Positions 44,257-56,695 of a stretch of 64,000 nt of DNA are shown here, piece by piece. A model generated the notes under the pieces. The model did not search any database. It saw only the letters and a program-made list of their open reading frames with translations, and was not told the DNA's origin. Each line of letters begins with the position of its first letter. Within the stretch, counting starts at the first letter, position 1. The stretch is from Arenibacter latericius DSM 15913 (GTDB lineage Bacteria; Bacteroidota; Bacteroidia; Flavobacteriales; Flavobacteriaceae). The position numbers and the translations under genes are program-made. The stretch spans positions 42,791 to 106,790 of the forward strand of contig NZ_KE384285.1 in assembly GCF_000424985.1 (NCBI RefSeq). The letters run 5' to 3'.

Positions 44257-44634
44257 ATGGCAGATTTAAAAGATTTCGCAGAACAATTGGTTAACCTTAC
44301 AGTAAAGGAAGTAAATGAGTTAGCTGATATATTAAAAGAAGAGTACGGTATTGAGCCTGCAGCTGCTGCAGTAGCTGTTGCCGCTGGTGGTGCCGCTGAA
44401 GGTGGTGACGCTGCTGAAGAGCAAACAGAATTCGACGTAATTTTGAAAGCAGCAGGTGGTTCTAAATTAGCAGTTGTTAAATTGGTTAAAGAATTAACTG
44501 GTTTAGGATTGAAAGATGCTAAAGATATCGTTGATAGCGCTCCTAAAGCTGTTAAGGAAGGTATTGCTAAAGATGAAGCTGAAGCAATTAAAACTCAATT
44601 GGAAGAAGCAGGAGCTGAAGTTGAGCTTAAATAA
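44257..44634 (+). CDS. rplL: 50S ribosomal protein L7/L12 (bL12)
   Basis: The 125 residues have an N-terminal dimerisation helix, an Ala/Gly-rich hinge ([16 protein letters not shown]) and the globular domain with the factor-binding surface ([23 protein letters not shown]). It is 53 nt after rplJ and followed by an attenuator-like hairpin before rpoB. Confidence 0.98.
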   Translation: MADLKDFAEQLVNLTVKEVNELADILKEEYGIEPAAAAVAVAAGGAAEGGDAAEEQTEFDVILKAAGGSKLAVVKLVKELTGLGLKDAKDIVDSAPKAVKEGIAKDEAEAIKTQLEEAGAEVELK

Positions 44635-44659
44635 TAGCATCAACCAATAATTATTCTGG

Positions 44660-44702
44660 TTTAGGTCTTTCCGCTTTTTGTGGCTAGACCTAAGCCTTTT
44701 TA
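44660..44702 (+). terminator. attenuator-like hairpin between rplL and rpoB
   Basis: TTAGGTCT (44661-44668) pairs with AGACCTAA (44686-44693), followed by GCC and a run of five to six Ts. Just after it, TATACA/TGTATA (44701-44717) and GTGTAT/ATACAC (44711-44728) can form two mutually exclusive stems before the rpoB ATG. Confidence 0.7.
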
Positions 44703-44767
44703 TACATACAGTGTATAGAGTGATACACAACCCAATTAAGTATTCACGATCAAAATTTTGTCCATCG

Positions 44768-47700
44768 ATGTTCACAAATCAGACTGAAAGAATAAGTTTC
44801 GCATCCGCTAAGAACACGCCGGATTATCCGGATTTCTTGGACATTCAGATTAAATCATTTCAAGATTTTTTTCAACTTGAGACCAAATCTGACGAAAGGG
44901 GCAATGAAGGGTTGTACAACACCTTCATGGAAAACTTTCCCATTACAGACACCAGGAACCAGTTCGTACTAGAGTTTTTAGACTATTTTATTGATCCACC
45001 TAGATATTCTATCCAAGAATGTATAGAGCGTGGACTTACGTATAGTGTTCCTTTAAAAGCAAGATTAAAATTATATTGTACAGATCCAGAACATGAGGAT
45101 TTCGAAACCATTGTTCAGGATGTGTATTTAGGTACTATTCCCTACATGACCCCTAGTGGTACATTTGTGGTAAATGGTGCCGAACGTGTTGTTGTATCTC
45201 AGCTACACCGTTCTCCAGGGGTTTTCTTCGGACAATCCTTCCATGCAAATGGAACAAAGTTGTATTCTGCCAGAGTAATTCCATTTAAAGGATCTTGGAT
45301 AGAATTTGCAACAGATATCAATGGCGTTATGTACGCATATATTGATAGAAAGAAAAAATTACCAGTAACTACCTTGTTCAGAGCAATTGGATATGAAAGG
45401 GATAAGGATATTTTGGAAATCTTCGACCTGTCGGAAGAAGTGAAAGTTTCCAATGCCGGATTGAAGAAGGTGCTGGGCCGTAAATTAGCGGCAAGAGTAT
45501 TGAATACGTGGCATGAGGATTTCGTGGACGAGGATACCGGTGAAGTAGTATCCATTGAGCGTAATGAGATTGTATTAGATCGTGATACCGTATTGGAGAA
45601 AGATCATATTGCAGAAATCTTGGATGCTGATGTGAAAACTATCCTTCTCCATAAAGAGAATAATGCCCAGAGCGATTATGCTATTATTCACAATACACTC
45701 CAAAAAGATCCAACAAACTCCGAAAAAGAGGCTGTGGAGCACATCTATCGTCAACTACGTAACGCAGAGCCGCCAGATGAGGAGACCGCTCGTGGTATTA
45801 TAGATAAACTGTTCTTCTCAGACCAACGTTATAACTTGGGTGAGGTAGGACGTTATAGAATGAATAAAAAACTTGGTTTGGATATTGAAATGGACAAGCA
45901 AGTCCTTACCAGGGAAGATATCATTACTATTATAAAGTACTTAATAGAATTGATTAACTCTAAAGCGGAGATCGATGATATCGATCACCTTTCTAATAGA
46001 AGGGTAAGAACCGTTGGAGAGCAATTGTCACAACAGTTTGGTGTAGGTTTAGCTCGTATGGCTAGAACTATTCGTGAGCGTATGAACGTTCGTGATAATG
46101 AGGTGTTTACGCCTATAGATTTGATTAACGCGAAGACTTTGTCTTCTGTGATTAACTCTTTCTTTGGTACTAACCAGTTGTCTCAGTTTATGGACCAGAC
46201 TAACCCCTTGGCGGAAATTACGCACAAGAGAAGGTTGTCTGCCTTAGGACCTGGTGGATTGTCTAGGGAAAGAGCAGGTTTTGAGGTGCGTGACGTTCAC
46301 TATACTCACTACGGAAGACTGTGTCCAATTGAAACTCCAGAAGGACCGAATATTGGGTTAATTTCTTCTCTATCTGTATATGCTAAGGTAAACCCAATGG
46401 GCTTCCTAGAAACACCATACCGTAGAGTAGAAAACGGGAAAGTTAATATTGACGACTTCATCTACCTGAGTGCAGAAGAGGAAGAAGATATGAAAATTGC
46501 CCAAGCTAACATTCCTATGGATGATGAAGGAAACATCACCGCAGAGAAAGTGATTGCTAGGGAAGAAGGAGATTTCCCAGTAGTAGATCCAGAGGAGCTT
46601 AACTATACGGATGTTGCACCTAACCAGATAGCTTCTATTTCAGCATCTTTAATTCCATTCTTGGAGCATGATGATGCAAACAGGGCATTGATGGGATCTA
46701 ACATGATGAGACAGGCTGTACCGTTGCTTAGACCGGAGGCGCCTATCGTAGGTACCGGACTAGAACGTCAGGTTGCATCCGACTCTAGAGTATTGATAAA
46801 TGCTGAAGGTGATGGAGTTGTTGAATACGTGGACTCTAAAAAGATTACCATAAAGTACGATAGAACTGAGGACGAAAAGCTAGTTAGCTTTGATGATGAC
46901 TCTAAGACCTATGAGTTGGTTAAATTTAGAAAGACCAACCAAGGTACTAGTATTAACCTAAAACCAATTGTTAGAAAAGGGTATAGGGTTAGAAAAGGTG
47001 AAGTACTTTGTGAAGGATATGCCACAGAAAATGGTGAATTGGCCCTAGGTAGAAACCTGGTTGTAGCCTTTATGCCTTGGAAAGGGTATAACTTTGAGGA
47101 TGCTATCGTAATTTCCGAAAAAGTGGTTAGAGAAGATATCTTTACTTCTATTCACGTAGATGAATACGCACTAGAAGTTAGAGATACTAAATTAGGAGCT
47201 GAGGAATTAACAAATGATATTCCAAACGTTTCTGAGGAAGCTACTAAGGATTTGGACGAATACGGTATGATCCGTATTGGAGCAGAGGTTAAACCTGGTG
47301 ATATTCTTATTGGTAAGATTACACCAAAAGGAGAATCTGATCCTACACCTGAAGAAAAATTATTACGTGCTATCTTTGGTGATAAGGCAGGAGATGTTAA
47401 GGATGCTTCCTTAAAAGCTTCACCTTCGTTACACGGAGTGGTTATCGATAAAAAATTATTCTCTAGATCTGTTAAAGATAAGCGTAAGCGTTCCGAGGAT
47501 AAAGAAGAATTGGCAAAATTAGAGCTGGAATACGAAGTGAAATTCCAACAGCTTAAAGATGTATTGGTTGAAAAACTATTTACATTAGTCAATGGTAAGA
47601 CATCACAAGGAGTATTGAACGACCTTGGGGAGGAAGTACTTCCAAAAGGAAAGAAATATACCTTGAGAATGTTGAACGCTGTAGACGATTTTGCACATTT

Positions 47701-48577
47701 AGTAGGTGGAAGCTGGACAACAGACAAGGATTGCAATACATTGGTGGCCGATTTGTTGCATAACTATAAGATTAAATTGAACGACCTTCAGGGTAACCTT
47801 AGAAGGGATAAGTTTACTATTTCTGTGGGAGATGAATTGCCTTCAGGAATTATGAAATTAGCCAAGGTTTATGTGGCTAAAAAACGTAAACTAAAGGTTG
47901 GGGATAAAATGGCTGGACGTCACGGAAACAAAGGTATTGTTTCTAGAATTGTTCGTCATGAAGATATGCCATTCTTGGAAGATGGTACCCCAGTAGATAT
48001 CGTACTAAACCCACTTGGTGTACCATCTCGTATGAACATTGGTCAGATTTATGAAACTGTTCTAGGATGGGCCGGATTAAAATTAGGGAAGAAGTATGCT
48101 ACTGCGATTTTTGATGGTGCCGAATTGGATGAGATTAATACTTATACCGATGAAGCTGGAATTCCAAGATATGGACATACGTATCTATACGACGGAGGTA
48201 CAGGTCAACGATTTGACCAGCCTGCAACCGTTGGGGTTATCTACATGTTAAAATTAGGACATATGGTAGATGATAAGATGCACTCGCGTTCTATAGGACC
48301 CTACTCGTTAATTACGCAGCAACCATTAGGTGGTAAAGCACAATTTGGTGGACAGCGATTTGGAGAGATGGAGGTTTGGGCCTTAGAAGCTTATGGTGCT
48401 TCTGCTACCCTAAGGGAAATATTAACGGTTAAATCTGATGATGTTATTGGAAGAGCCAAGACATATGAGTCTATCGTTAAGGGAGAAACCATGCCAGAAC
48501 CTGGGTTACCAGAATCTTTCAATGTATTAATGCACGAACTTAAAGGTTTAGGTTTAGACATTAGATTGGAAGAATAA
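44768..48577 (+). CDS. rpoB: RNA polymerase subunit beta
   Basis: A 1269-residue catalytic subunit. I start at the ATG at 44768 ([24 protein letters not shown]), as in other flavobacteria, rather than 90 nt earlier, where the frame would cross the attenuator. The rifampicin-pocket region ([25 protein letters not shown]) is present and wild-type-looking. The C-terminal [18 protein letters not shown] that binds beta-prime is also present. Confidence 0.98.
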   Translation: MFTNQTERISFASAKNTPDYPDFLDIQIKSFQDFFQLETKSDERGNEGLYNTFMENFPITDTRNQFVLEFLDYFIDPPRYSIQECIERGLTYSVPLKARLKLYCTDPEHEDFETIVQDVYLGTIPYMTPSGTFVVNGAERVVVSQLHRSPGVFFGQSFHANGTKLYSARVIPFKGSWIEFATDINGVMYAYIDRKKKLPVTTLFRAIGYERDKDILEIFDLSEEVKVSNAGLKKVLGRKLAARVLNTWHEDFVDEDTGEVVSIERNEIVLDRDTVLEKDHIAEILDADVKTILLHKENNAQSDYAIIHNTLQKDPTNSEKEAVEHIYRQLRNAEPPDEETARGIIDKLFFSDQRYNLGEVGRYRMNKKLGLDIEMDKQVLTREDIITIIKYLIELINSKAEIDDIDHLSNRRVRTVGEQLSQQFGVGLARMARTIRERMNVRDNEVFTPIDLINAKTLSSVINSFFGTNQLSQFMDQTNPLAEITHKRRLSALGPGGLSRERAGFEVRDVHYTHYGRLCPIETPEGPNIGLISSLSVYAKVNPMGFLETPYRRVENGKVNIDDFIYLSAEEEEDMKIAQANIPMDDEGNITAEKVIAREEGDFPVVDPEELNYTDVAPNQIASISASLIPFLEHDDANRALMGSNMMRQAVPLLRPEAPIVGTGLERQVASDSRVLINAEGDGVVEYVDSKKITIKYDRTEDEKLVSFDDDSKTYELVKFRKTNQGTSINLKPIVRKGYRVRKGEVLCEGYATENGELALGRNLVVAFMPWKGYNFEDAIVISEKVVREDIFTSIHVDEYALEVRDTKLGAEELTNDIPNVSEEATKDLDEYGMIRIGAEVKPGDILIGKITPKGESDPTPEEKLLRAIFGDKAGDVKDASLKASPSLHGVVIDKKLFSRSVKDKRKRSEDKEELAKLELEYEVKFQQLKDVLVEKLFTLVNGKTSQGVLNDLGEEVLPKGKKYTLRMLNAVDDFAHLVGGSWTTDKDCNTLVADLLHNYKIKLNDLQGNLRRDKFTISVGDELPSGIMKLAKVYVAKKRKLKVGDKMAGRHGNKGIVSRIVRHEDMPFLEDGTPVDIVLNPLGVPSRMNIGQIYETVLGWAGLKLGKKYATAIFDGAELDEINTYTDEAGIPRYGHTYLYDGGTGQRFDQPATVGVIYMLKLGHMVDDKMHSRSIGPYSLITQQPLGGKAQFGGQRFGEMEVWALEAYGASATLREILTVKSDDVIGRAKTYESIVKGETMPEPGLPESFNVLMHELKGLGLDIRLEE

Positions 48578-48639
48578 CAAGAATAGGTTTTCAACACTAT
48601 TCCTAACAATTAGAATTAAATTAGTATCAGAATATAGTT

Positions 48640-51600
48640 ATGGCTAGACTAAAAGATAATAATACCGTTAAAAGGTTCAATAAAATTTCAATCGGTTTGG
48701 CCTCTCCAGAAGCTATTTTGGCAGAGTCCCGAGGTGAGGTTTTAAAACCTGAAACTATTAACTATAGAACGCACAAACCTGAGCGTGACGGTCTTTTCTG
48801 TGAGCGTATCTTTGGTCCTGTAAAGGATTACGAGTGTGCTTGTGGTAAGTACAAGAGAATTCGCTACCGTGGGATTGTTTGTGATCGATGTGGCGTAGAG
48901 GTAACAGAGAAAAAAGTACGTAGAGATAGGGTAGGGCACATTAATTTGGTTGTGCCCGTAGCCCATATTTGGTATTTCCGTTCTTTGCCAAATAAAATTG
49001 GATACCTTTTGGGATTACCATCCAAGAAATTGGATATGATTATTTACTACGAGCGTTATGTAGTAATTCAGCCTGGTATTGCCAAAGGTCCAGAAGGGGA
49101 AGAAATTAAGAAAATGGATTTCTTAAGTGAGGAAGAGTATCTAAATGTTTTAGAAACTCTCCCACAGGATAACCAATACTTGGAAGATACCGACCCAAAT
49201 AAGTTTATCGCTAAAATGGGAGCGGAATGTCTTATAGAGCTTTTAAATAGGATAGATCTAAGTGAACTATCTTATGAACTTAGACATAAAGCAAATACAG
49301 AAACTTCTAAGCAGCGTAAAACAGAGGCATTAAAAAGGCTACAGGTGGTAGAGGCCCTAAGAGAGTCTCAAGAATATAGAGAGAATAATCCAGAATGGAT
49401 GATCATGAAGGTTATTCCCGTAATTCCACCAGAGTTACGTCCTTTAGTGCCGTTAGATGGTGGTAGATTTGCTACCTCAGATTTAAACGACCTATATAGG
49501 AGGGTTATTATTAGAAATAACCGTCTAAAAAGACTGGTAGAGATCAAAGCGCCTGAAGTGATTCTTAGAAATGAGAAACGTATGCTTCAGGAAGCAGTAG
49601 ATTCCTTGTTCGATAATACTCGTAAAGCATCGGCAGTAAAAACCGAATCTAATAGACCATTAAAATCACTTTCAGATTCATTAAAAGGTAAACAAGGACG
49701 TTTCCGTCAAAACCTTTTAGGTAAACGTGTGGATTACTCTGCTCGTTCGGTAATTGTTGTTGGACCTGAAATGAAACTGTTCGAATGTGGTCTTCCAAAA
49801 GATATGGCTGCGGAACTATATAAACCTTTCGTAATCCGTAAATTGATCGAAAGAGGTATAGTGAAAACGGTTAAATCTGCTAAGAAAATAATAGACCGTA
49901 AAGAGCCTGTTGTTTGGGATATTCTAGAAAATGTTTTAAAAGGACATCCAGTACTTCTTAACCGTGCTCCTACCTTGCACCGTTTAGGGATACAAGCGTT
50001 CCAGCCAAAACTTATAGAAGGTAAGGCAATTCGTCTTCACCCATTGGTTTGTACCGCATTTAACGCGGATTTCGATGGTGACCAGATGGCGGTTCACCTT
50101 CCATTAGGCCCAGAAGCAATTTTAGAGGCACAATTGTTAATGTTGGCTTCACATAATATTCTGAACCCAGCAAACGGTTCTCCAATTACAGTACCTTCAC
50201 AGGATATGGTCTTGGGTCTGTACTACATGACTAAGGAAAAGAAATCTACCCCCGAGGTAAAAGTTAAAGGGGAAGGACTTACTTTCTACTCCTATGAAGA
50301 AGTAGTGATTGCCCATAACGAAGGTCGTTTAGATCTTAACGCAGGTATTAAAGTACGTGCAAAGAACTTTAACGAAGAAGGAGAATTGGTAAATCAAATT
50401 ATTCCAACAACCGTAGGTAGAGTCTTGTTTAATATGGTAGTACCAGAAGAAGCAGGATATATCAACGAAGTGTTGAATAAAAAATCGTTAAGGGATATCA
50501 TTGGTAATATATTAAGAGTTACTAGTGTTCCTGAAACGGCAGAATTCTTGGATAAAATTAAAACTATGGGATATGATTTCGCCTTTAAAGGTGGACTATC
50601 CTTTAGCTTAGGAGATATTATTATTCCAGAGGAAAAAGGAGAAATGATTGCTGATGCCAATGAACAAGTTGAAGGCATTATGGCAAACTATAACATGGGT
50701 CTTATTACCAATAACGAACGTTATAACCAGGTGATAGACGTGTGGACTTCTACCAACACAGTGTTGACCGAATTAGCGATGAAGCGAATTCGTGAAGATA
50801 TGCAAGGATTTAACTCCGTGTATATGATGTTGGATTCTGGAGCAAGGGGTTCTAAAGAGCAGATTAGACAGTTAACCGGTATGCGTGGATTGATGGCTAA
50901 GCCTAAGAAATCTACTGCAGGAGGTGGAGAAATTATTGAAAACCCTATTTTATCTAACTTTAAAGAGGGATTATCCATCTTGGAATACTTTATTTCTACT
51001 CACGGTGCACGTAAAGGTCTTGCGGATACGGCGTTGAAAACGGCGGATGCAGGTTACTTAACACGTCGTTTGGTAGACGTTTCCCAAGATGTTATTGTTA
51101 ATACAGAAGACTGTGGAACCCTAAGAGGTATCCAGGTAGAAGCTCTTAAGAAGAACGAGGAAGTAGTAGAATCATTGGGTGATAGAATCCTAGGAAGGGT
51201 TTCCCTACATGATGTATACGACCCTGTAACCGAAGAGAAACTTTTAACGGCCGGTCAAGAGATTATGGAAGCGGATGTGAAGCGTATTAATGCTTCGCCG
51301 ATAGACATGGTTGAAGTGCGTTCTGCATTGACTTGTGAAGCTTTAAAAGGGATTTGTGGTAAATGTTACGGAAGAAACCTTTCTACCAATAAGATGGTAC
51401 AAAGAGGAGAGGCCGTTGGAGTTGTTGCTGCACAATCTATTGGGGAACCTGGTACACAGTTAACCTTGAGAACTTTCCACGTAGGAGGGATTGCAGGTAA
51501 CATTTCTGAGGATAACAAGCTAGAGGCTAAGTTCTCTGGTATAGCCGAAATTGAGGAGCTTAGAACGGTAACCAATGTTAATGAAGAAGGAAAAGAATCC

Positions 51601-52938
51601 TATATTGTTATTTCTAGAACTTCAGAAGTTAAGGTATCCGACCCTAAAACAGGAATTACTTTAAGTACCAACAATATTCCTTATGGATCCGAATTATTTA
51701 TTAAGAGCGGAGATAAGGTAGAAAAAGGTCAGGTAATCTGTCAGTGGGACCCATATAACGGTGTTATCGTTTCAGAATTCACTGGAAAAATCGCCTATGA
51801 GAATATTGAGCAAGGGGTTACTTATCAGGTAGAAATTGATGAGCAGACTGGATTCCAGGAAAAAGTTATTTCTGAATCTAGAAATAAAAAGCTTATCCCT
51901 ACCTTATTGATTAAGAATAATAAGGATGAAGTATTGCGTTCTTACAACTTACCAGTTGGTTCGCATATTATGGTAGATGATGGTGACAAAATCAAAGAAG
52001 GTAAGATTTTGGTAAAAATACCACGTAGATCCGCAAAGTCTGGGGATATTACGGGAGGTCTTCCAAGAGTTACCGAATTGTTTGAAGCACGTAACCCATC
52101 TAACCCTGCTGTAGTTTCTGAAATTGATGGTGTTGTTTCCTTCGGAAAGATTAAACGAGGAAATCGCGAAATCATTATAGAATCTAGACTAGGAGAGGTT
52201 AAGAAATACTTAGTAAAGCTTTCTAATCAGATCCTAGTTCAGGAAAACGATTATGTACGTGCCGGAATGCCATTATCCGATGGAGCTATTACTCCAGAAG
52301 ACATCTTAGCAATAAAAGGTCCGTCTGCTGTTCAACAGTACTTGGTAAACGAAGTACAAGAAGTATATCGTCTACAAGGGGTGAAGATTAATGATAAGCA
52401 CTTTGAAGTTGTAGTTCGTCAGATGATGCGTAAAGTTCGTATCCAGGATCCAGGTGATACTATTTTCTTAGAAAATCAGTTGGTTCATAAGGAAGACTTT
52501 ATCGTAGAGAACGATGAGATATACGGAAAGAAAGTAGTAGAAGATGCTGGTGATTCTGAAAACTTGAAACCAGGTCAAATTATTACTCAACGTCAACTGA
52601 GAGATGAGAATTCTGGCTTAAGGCGAAATGATCAGAATTTGGTTATCGCTAGAGATGCAGTTGCAGCTACTGCCACACCAATCCTTCAGGGGATTACAAG
52701 GGCGTCGCTACAGACTAAGTCATTTATCTCTGCCGCTTCTTTCCAGGAAACTACTAAAGTATTGAACGAAGCTGCTGTAAGCGGTAAAATAGATAACTTA
52801 GAAGGATTGAAGGAGAACGTTATAGTTGGACATAAGATACCGGCTGGAACGGGAATGAGAGATTATGATAATATCATTGTAGGCTCTAAAGAAGAGTACG
52901 ATGAAATCATGGCTCGAAAAGAAGAACTGAAATTCTAA
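48640..52938 (+). CDS. rpoC: RNA polymerase subunit beta-prime
   Basis: The 1432-residue catalytic subunit. The N-terminal zinc site uses Cys66, Cys68, Cys81 and Cys84 (CAC and CDRCG). The catalytic Mg2+ motif NADFDGDQ is at about 475-482. The second zinc region ([14 protein letters not shown]) follows near 897. The length is typical for Bacteroidota. It is 62 nt after rpoB and ends at a strong terminator. Confidence 0.98.
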   Translation: MARLKDNNTVKRFNKISIGLASPEAILAESRGEVLKPETINYRTHKPERDGLFCERIFGPVKDYECACGKYKRIRYRGIVCDRCGVEVTEKKVRRDRVGHINLVVPVAHIWYFRSLPNKIGYLLGLPSKKLDMIIYYERYVVIQPGIAKGPEGEEIKKMDFLSEEEYLNVLETLPQDNQYLEDTDPNKFIAKMGAECLIELLNRIDLSELSYELRHKANTETSKQRKTEALKRLQVVEALRESQEYRENNPEWMIMKVIPVIPPELRPLVPLDGGRFATSDLNDLYRRVIIRNNRLKRLVEIKAPEVILRNEKRMLQEAVDSLFDNTRKASAVKTESNRPLKSLSDSLKGKQGRFRQNLLGKRVDYSARSVIVVGPEMKLFECGLPKDMAAELYKPFVIRKLIERGIVKTVKSAKKIIDRKEPVVWDILENVLKGHPVLLNRAPTLHRLGIQAFQPKLIEGKAIRLHPLVCTAFNADFDGDQMAVHLPLGPEAILEAQLLMLASHNILNPANGSPITVPSQDMVLGLYYMTKEKKSTPEVKVKGEGLTFYSYEEVVIAHNEGRLDLNAGIKVRAKNFNEEGELVNQIIPTTVGRVLFNMVVPEEAGYINEVLNKKSLRDIIGNILRVTSVPETAEFLDKIKTMGYDFAFKGGLSFSLGDIIIPEEKGEMIADANEQVEGIMANYNMGLITNNERYNQVIDVWTSTNTVLTELAMKRIREDMQGFNSVYMMLDSGARGSKEQIRQLTGMRGLMAKPKKSTAGGGEIIENPILSNFKEGLSILEYFISTHGARKGLADTALKTADAGYLTRRLVDVSQDVIVNTEDCGTLRGIQVEALKKNEEVVESLGDRILGRVSLHDVYDPVTEEKLLTAGQEIMEADVKRINASPIDMVEVRSALTCEALKGICGKCYGRNLSTNKMVQRGEAVGVVAAQSIGEPGTQLTLRTFHVGGIAGNISEDNKLEAKFSGIAEIEELRTVTNVNEEGKESYIVISRTSEVKVSDPKTGITLSTNNIPYGSELFIKSGDKVEKGQVICQWDPYNGVIVSEFTGKIAYENIEQGVTYQVEIDEQTGFQEKVISESRNKKLIPTLLIKNNKDEVLRSYNLPVGSHIMVDDGDKIKEGKILVKIPRRSAKSGDITGGLPRVTELFEARNPSNPAVVSEIDGVVSFGKIKRGNREIIIESRLGEVKKYLVKLSNQILVQENDYVRAGMPLSDGAITPEDILAIKGPSAVQQYLVNEVQEVYRLQGVKINDKHFEVVVRQMMRKVRIQDPGDTIFLENQLVHKEDFIVENDEIYGKKVVEDAGDSENLKPGQIITQRQLRDENSGLRRNDQNLVIARDAVAATATPILQGITRASLQTKSFISAASFQETTKVLNEAAVSGKIDNLEGLKENVIVGHKIPAGTGMRDYDNIIVGSKEEYDEIMARKEELKF

Positions 52939-52943
52939 AAATT

Positions 52944-52979
52944 AAAAACCTCGATGTTCAGCATCGAGGTTTTTTTTTC
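52944..52979 (+). terminator. intrinsic terminator after rpoC
   Basis: AACCTCGATG and CATCGAGGTT form a 10-bp stem with a five-nt loop (52948-52971), preceded by As and followed by at least eight Ts. It closes the secE-rpoC transcription run. Confidence 0.95.
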
Positions 52980-53038
52980 TTTGTCCAAAAAAATAGGTTA
53001 CTTTAAACCTATAGAACTAGTAATAAATCGTTGAAATA

Positions 53039-53350
53039 ATGAGCGAGAAAGACCAAAAACAAAATCAGATTAATATAGAATTGGACGAAAAGACCGCAGA
53101 AGGTATTTATTCCAATCTAGCTATAATCAACCATTCGATTTCCGAATTTGTGGTAGACTTTGTCAGTATGATGCCTGGAGCACCTAAAGCTAAAGTGAAA
53201 AGTAGAATAGTACTTACACCACAGCATGCCAAAAAGTTTTTAAAGGCATTAAGTGATAATGTAAATCGCTTTGAACAAGCCCATGGTACAATTAAAGATT
53301 ATGAACAACCTCCAATTCCAATTAATTTTGGACCTACTGGAGAGGCTTAA
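53039..53350 (+). CDS. DUF3467 domain protein
   Basis: A 103-residue protein of the DUF3467 family, conserved in Bacteroidota next to rpoC. It has NIELDEKTAEGIYSNLAIIN, a strand segment FVVDFVSMMPGAPKAKV, and a C-terminal basic helix KFLKALSDNVNRFEQ. The family resembles small DNA/RNA-interacting proteins in layout, but no function is known. It is closed by a bidirectional terminator shared with prfC. Confidence 0.9.
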   Translation: MSEKDQKQNQINIELDEKTAEGIYSNLAIINHSISEFVVDFVSMMPGAPKAKVKSRIVLTPQHAKKFLKALSDNVNRFEQAHGTIKDYEQPPIPINFGPTGEA

Positions 53351-53354
53351 TATA

Positions 53355-53390
53355 AAAAATGCCCTTTACAATTTGTAAAGGGCATTTTTT
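53355..53390. terminator. bidirectional terminator between DUF3467 and prfC
   Basis: ATGCCCTTTACA pairs with TGTAAAGGGCAT (12 bp, 3-nt loop), with A6 before and T6 after. Ts therefore follow on both strands. It serves both convergent genes. Confidence 0.95.
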
Positions 53391-53414
53391 ATATTATTGA
53401 TTCACAGATGGCGC

Positions 53415-55004
53415 TTAATCAAACTCCGAAGTGAAATGTAATTTTACGTTAGGGTATTTTTGTTGGGTCATTTGAAGTGAAAATTGAGAGTCCGCCAAGA
53501 AAACTAATTGATTGCGTTTGTCTTTAGCTAAAAACTTTTGTTTAACCCTTTTAAACTCCTTAAACTCTTCACTTTTGCTGTCTTTTGCTTCTACCCAACA
53601 TGCCTTGTGTACCGGGAAGTTCTCATAAGAACATTTGGCACCGTATTCGTGCTCTAATCGGTATTGAATAACCTCAAATTGTAAGGCTCCTACAGTACCA
53701 ATAACTTTTCTGTTATTCATCTCTAGGGTAAATAACTGAGCTACCCCTTCATCCATTAGCTGATCTATACCTTTGTATAACTGCTTAGATTTTAATGGAT
53801 CCGCATTGTTTATATACCTAAAATGTTCCGGTGAAAAACTCGGTATTCCTTTGTAATGTAAAATTTCCCCTTCGGTTAAGGTGTCACCAATTTTAAAATT
53901 CCCCGTATCATGTAATCCTACAATATCCCCTGGGTAAGAGATATCTACAATTTCTTTTTTTTCTGCAAAAAAGGCGTTAGGACTAGAAAATTTTAATTTT
54001 TTTCCCTGTCGTACATGTAGATATTGTTTGTTTCTTTCAAAAGTACCTGACACTACTTTAATAAAGGCCAAGCGATCACGGTGTTTTGGATCCATGTTGG
54101 CGTGGATTTTAAATACAAATCCGGACAATTCTTCTTCCGATGGTTTTACCAATCGCTCTTCTGCCATTTTGGGTTGTGGCTGTGGTGCAATATCTATAAA
54201 GCAATCTAACAGCTCTCTTACTCCAAAATTGTTTAAAGCAGATCCGAAAAAAACGGGTTGCTGCTCTGCTTTAAGGTAGAGTTCTTTATCAAAATCAGGG
54301 TAAACTCCGTTTACCAATTCCAAATTTTCTCTTAATTCGTTGGCAGCATTCTCCCCAATTATTTTTTCTAATTCAGGATTTTCTACATCATCAAAGGCAA
54401 TAGTCTCCTCTATATTCTTCTTATTATCTCCACTAAAAAGATTTATGTTCTTTTCGTAAATATTATAGATTCCCTTAAAGTCGTACCCCATTCCAATAGG
54501 GAAACTTAGTGGAGTTACATTTAAACCTAGTTTCTGCTCAACTTCGTCTAAGAGATCGAAAGCGTCCTTACCTTCCCTGTCCATTTTATTAATAAAAACA
54601 ATCATCGGGATTTTACGCATTCTACAAACCTCCACTAGTTTTTCTGTCTGCTCTTCTACCCCTTTGGCTACGTCTACCACCACAATAACACTATCTACTG
54701 CGGTGAGGGTTCTAAAGGTGTCTTCAGCAAAATCTTTATGCCCCGGAGTATCTAAAATATTAATTTTTTTATCCTTATAAATGAACGCCAATACGGATGT
54801 AGCAACGGAAATTCCTCTTTGCTTTTCAATCTCCATAAAGTCACTCGTAGCACTTTTCTTTACCTTATTATTCTTAACAGCACCTGCTTCCTGTATAGCT
54901 CCTCCAAATAAAAGTAGCTTCTCGGTAAGCGTAGTCTTACCTGCATCGGGGTGAGCAATAATTCCGAAGGTTCTTCTTCGTTGAATTTGATTCTTAAAAC
55001 TCAT
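53415..55004 (-). CDS. prfC: peptide chain release factor 3
   Basis: The 529-residue GTPase that recycles RF1/RF2 from the ribosome. It has P-loop HPDAGKTT (18-25), the DTPGHKDF switch II and NKMD G4 motifs, and a C-terminal RF3-specific domain with ENFPVHKACWVEAKD. It is convergent with the DUF3467 gene. A TATTTTTG element (minus strand, 55022-55029) lies 18 nt upstream of the ATG. Confidence 0.96.
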   Translation of the reverse strand: MSFKNQIQRRRTFGIIAHPDAGKTTLTEKLLLFGGAIQEAGAVKNNKVKKSATSDFMEIEKQRGISVATSVLAFIYKDKKINILDTPGHKDFAEDTFRTLTAVDSVIVVVDVAKGVEEQTEKLVEVCRMRKIPMIVFINKMDREGKDAFDLLDEVEQKLGLNVTPLSFPIGMGYDFKGIYNIYEKNINLFSGDNKKNIEETIAFDDVENPELEKIIGENAANELRENLELVNGVYPDFDKELYLKAEQQPVFFGSALNNFGVRELLDCFIDIAPQPQPKMAEERLVKPSEEELSGFVFKIHANMDPKHRDRLAFIKVVSGTFERNKQYLHVRQGKKLKFSSPNAFFAEKKEIVDISYPGDIVGLHDTGNFKIGDTLTEGEILHYKGIPSFSPEHFRYINNADPLKSKQLYKGIDQLMDEGVAQLFTLEMNNRKVIGTVGALQFEVIQYRLEHEYGAKCSYENFPVHKACWVEAKDSKSEEFKEFKRVKQKFLAKDKRNQLVFLADSQFSLQMTQQKYPNVKLHFTSEFD

Positions 55005-55021
55005 TATTCAATTAATTTGTG

Positions 55022-55029
55022 CAAAAATA
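55022..55029 (-). promoter_or_regulatory. -7-type element of prfC
   Basis: On the minus strand 55022-55029 reads TATTTTTG, a full TAnnTTTG match. The only upstream TTTG candidates are at 3- and 25-bp spacings, outside the usual range, so the -33 part is unclear. Confidence 0.45.
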
Positions 55030-55741
55030 GGTCAAATAAATTTTCTTCATCCTTCAAAAGCAATCAAATAAGGCAAAACAATATAAACTAGGGCTAATTG
55101 TAGGGAATGGAAATTTATTTTTTAATATAGCTACATCTCACTTTAAGCCCATTTTATATTTTAACGAAGTAAATAATAGTTGGTTAGCGTTTTTGGTACT
55201 TTAATATGGTTTTTTATCGATGATTAATGTCGTTCCTAGATTGTCAGCCATAATTGTTACTGTAATAAATATGAAGCTTAGATTTTTAAATTAACTTAGA
55301 CATATAATCTTTCGTATTCCCCAATGCTTACATGATTGATTTCTACTATGCTATGCCGAAGTGTTTAATCATATCAGTAGTTTATGGCAGATTTTGTCAA
55401 TTTTATTTGTGGGGAAAAGTTGTTAACCAATGCTACTCTTTTAGAATCGGTTTGGTTTTCCAGACTAACCACTTCTTTTTATAGAAAATTTATTCTCTTA
55501 AACCTATTTAGTGCCGATTCTGATGGGGTAAGGGAAATTTCTACAATTAAAAGGAGGTTCAAATGTTCCGTAGAATTCGGTAATATTAGTCGAGATAATT
55601 CTAATTTATAGTTCCAGCATATAGTAATTTAATGTGGTTTAATCACTCTAAGGCAATATTGTTTACCACGGTTTCAGTTTAAATCCTGCAATACTACAAA
55701 TGAAGAACATCTTTTAATAGGACAATTAAATTTTATACAAG
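55030..55741. other. long AT-rich intergenic region between prfC and porP/sprF gene
   Basis: This 712-bp region has no gene I can support. A 75-codon frame at 55384-55611 has no recognisable domain and poor coding character. No consensus promoter or clear terminator was found. Its length is unusual for this otherwise compact window and may mark a decayed gene. Confidence 0.4.
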
Positions 55742-56695
55742 ATGAACTATATTAAGAGTCTACTCCTTATCGTTTTGCTTTTATTCGGCCTAACAGATGG
55801 ACTCTATGGACAGCAAGATGCCCAATATACCCAGTATATGTACAATACTATAAGTGTAAATCCTGCTTATGCCGGATCTAGAGGTCAATTGAGTATTACT
55901 GCATTATACCGATCACAATGGCTAGGGCTTAAAGGTGCGCCTGAAACACAAACTTTAAACCTGCATTCTCCAATAAGAAAAGGTGGATTAGGATATGGGT
56001 TTTCTATAATAAACGATAATATTGGGAATGGAGTAGTGCAAGAGACTCAATTTGATGCTATTCTGTCTTATACAATTGGTCTATCCAAGGATAGTAAATT
56101 ATCCTTTGGCTTAAAGGCAGGAGGTAATTTGCTGAATTTGGACTTTACGGAACTAAATAACTATACTTCTGAGAACGTGCAAGGAGAGAATATAGACAAT
56201 AAATTTTCGCCCAACTTTGGAGTGGGAGTGTATTACCATACAGATCAATTCTATGTCGGACTTTCCGTTCCAAACTTAGTTGAAACGCAGCATTTTGATA
56301 ATTCCCAAAGAGATGCTAATTCGGTACAATTCCTTTCTACCCGAAGAATGAACTTTTATCTGATATCTGGATATGTATTTGACCTTAATGCTTATTGGAA
56401 ATTTAAACCGGCAGTACTAAGTAAAATAGTAGGAGGAGCTCCATTACAGTTAGATCTTTCAGCCAACTTCTTCTATAAGAATCAATTTAGTTTTGGCGTA
56501 GCTTATAGGTGGGATGCCGCTTTAAGTGCCCTGGTAGGCTTTCAGATTAACGATAAAATAATGATTGGTCTCGCCTATGATCGGGAAATTACGGAGTTGG
56601 GCGGCACTCGATTCAATGATGGCTCATTCGAGATTTTTTTACGGTTTGAGCTGAAGAAGAAATCTGGCGGACAGATATCACCTCGCTTCTTTTAA
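55742..56695 (+). CDS. PorP/SprF family type IX secretion membrane protein
   Basis: A 317-residue outer-membrane protein with a signal peptide (about 1-23, ending LYG-QQDAQ). The family signature follows: QYTQYMYNTISVNPAYAGSRG, then repeated amphipathic strands (SQWLGLKGAPETQTL, FGVGVYYHTDQFYVGLSVPNL). PorP/SprF proteins support secretion or surface attachment of specific partners by the type IX system; SprF serves the adhesin SprB in Flavobacterium johnsoniae. Large secreted proteins follow downstream and may be its partners. Confidence 0.93.
   Translation: MNYIKSLLLIVLLLFGLTDGLYGQQDAQYTQYMYNTISVNPAYAGSRGQLSITALYRSQWLGLKGAPETQTLNLHSPIRKGGLGYGFSIINDNIGNGVVQETQFDAILSYTIGLSKDSKLSFGLKAGGNLLNLDFTELNNYTSENVQGENIDNKFSPNFGVGVYYHTDQFYVGLSVPNLVETQHFDNSQRDANSVQFLSTRRMNFYLISGYVFDLNAYWKFKPAVLSKIVGGAPLQLDLSANFFYKNQFSFGVAYRWDAALSALVGFQINDKIMIGLAYDREITELGGTRFNDGSFEIFLRFELKKKSGGQISPRFF

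Noticed and set aside
44678..44767. Upstream 30-codon extension of rpoB
   Set aside because: It would start inside the attenuator hairpin; [11 protein letters not shown] is the family start.
55384..55611. 75-codon plus-strand frame
   Set aside because: No recognisable domain, no start signal and poor coding composition; isolated in an AT-rich gap.
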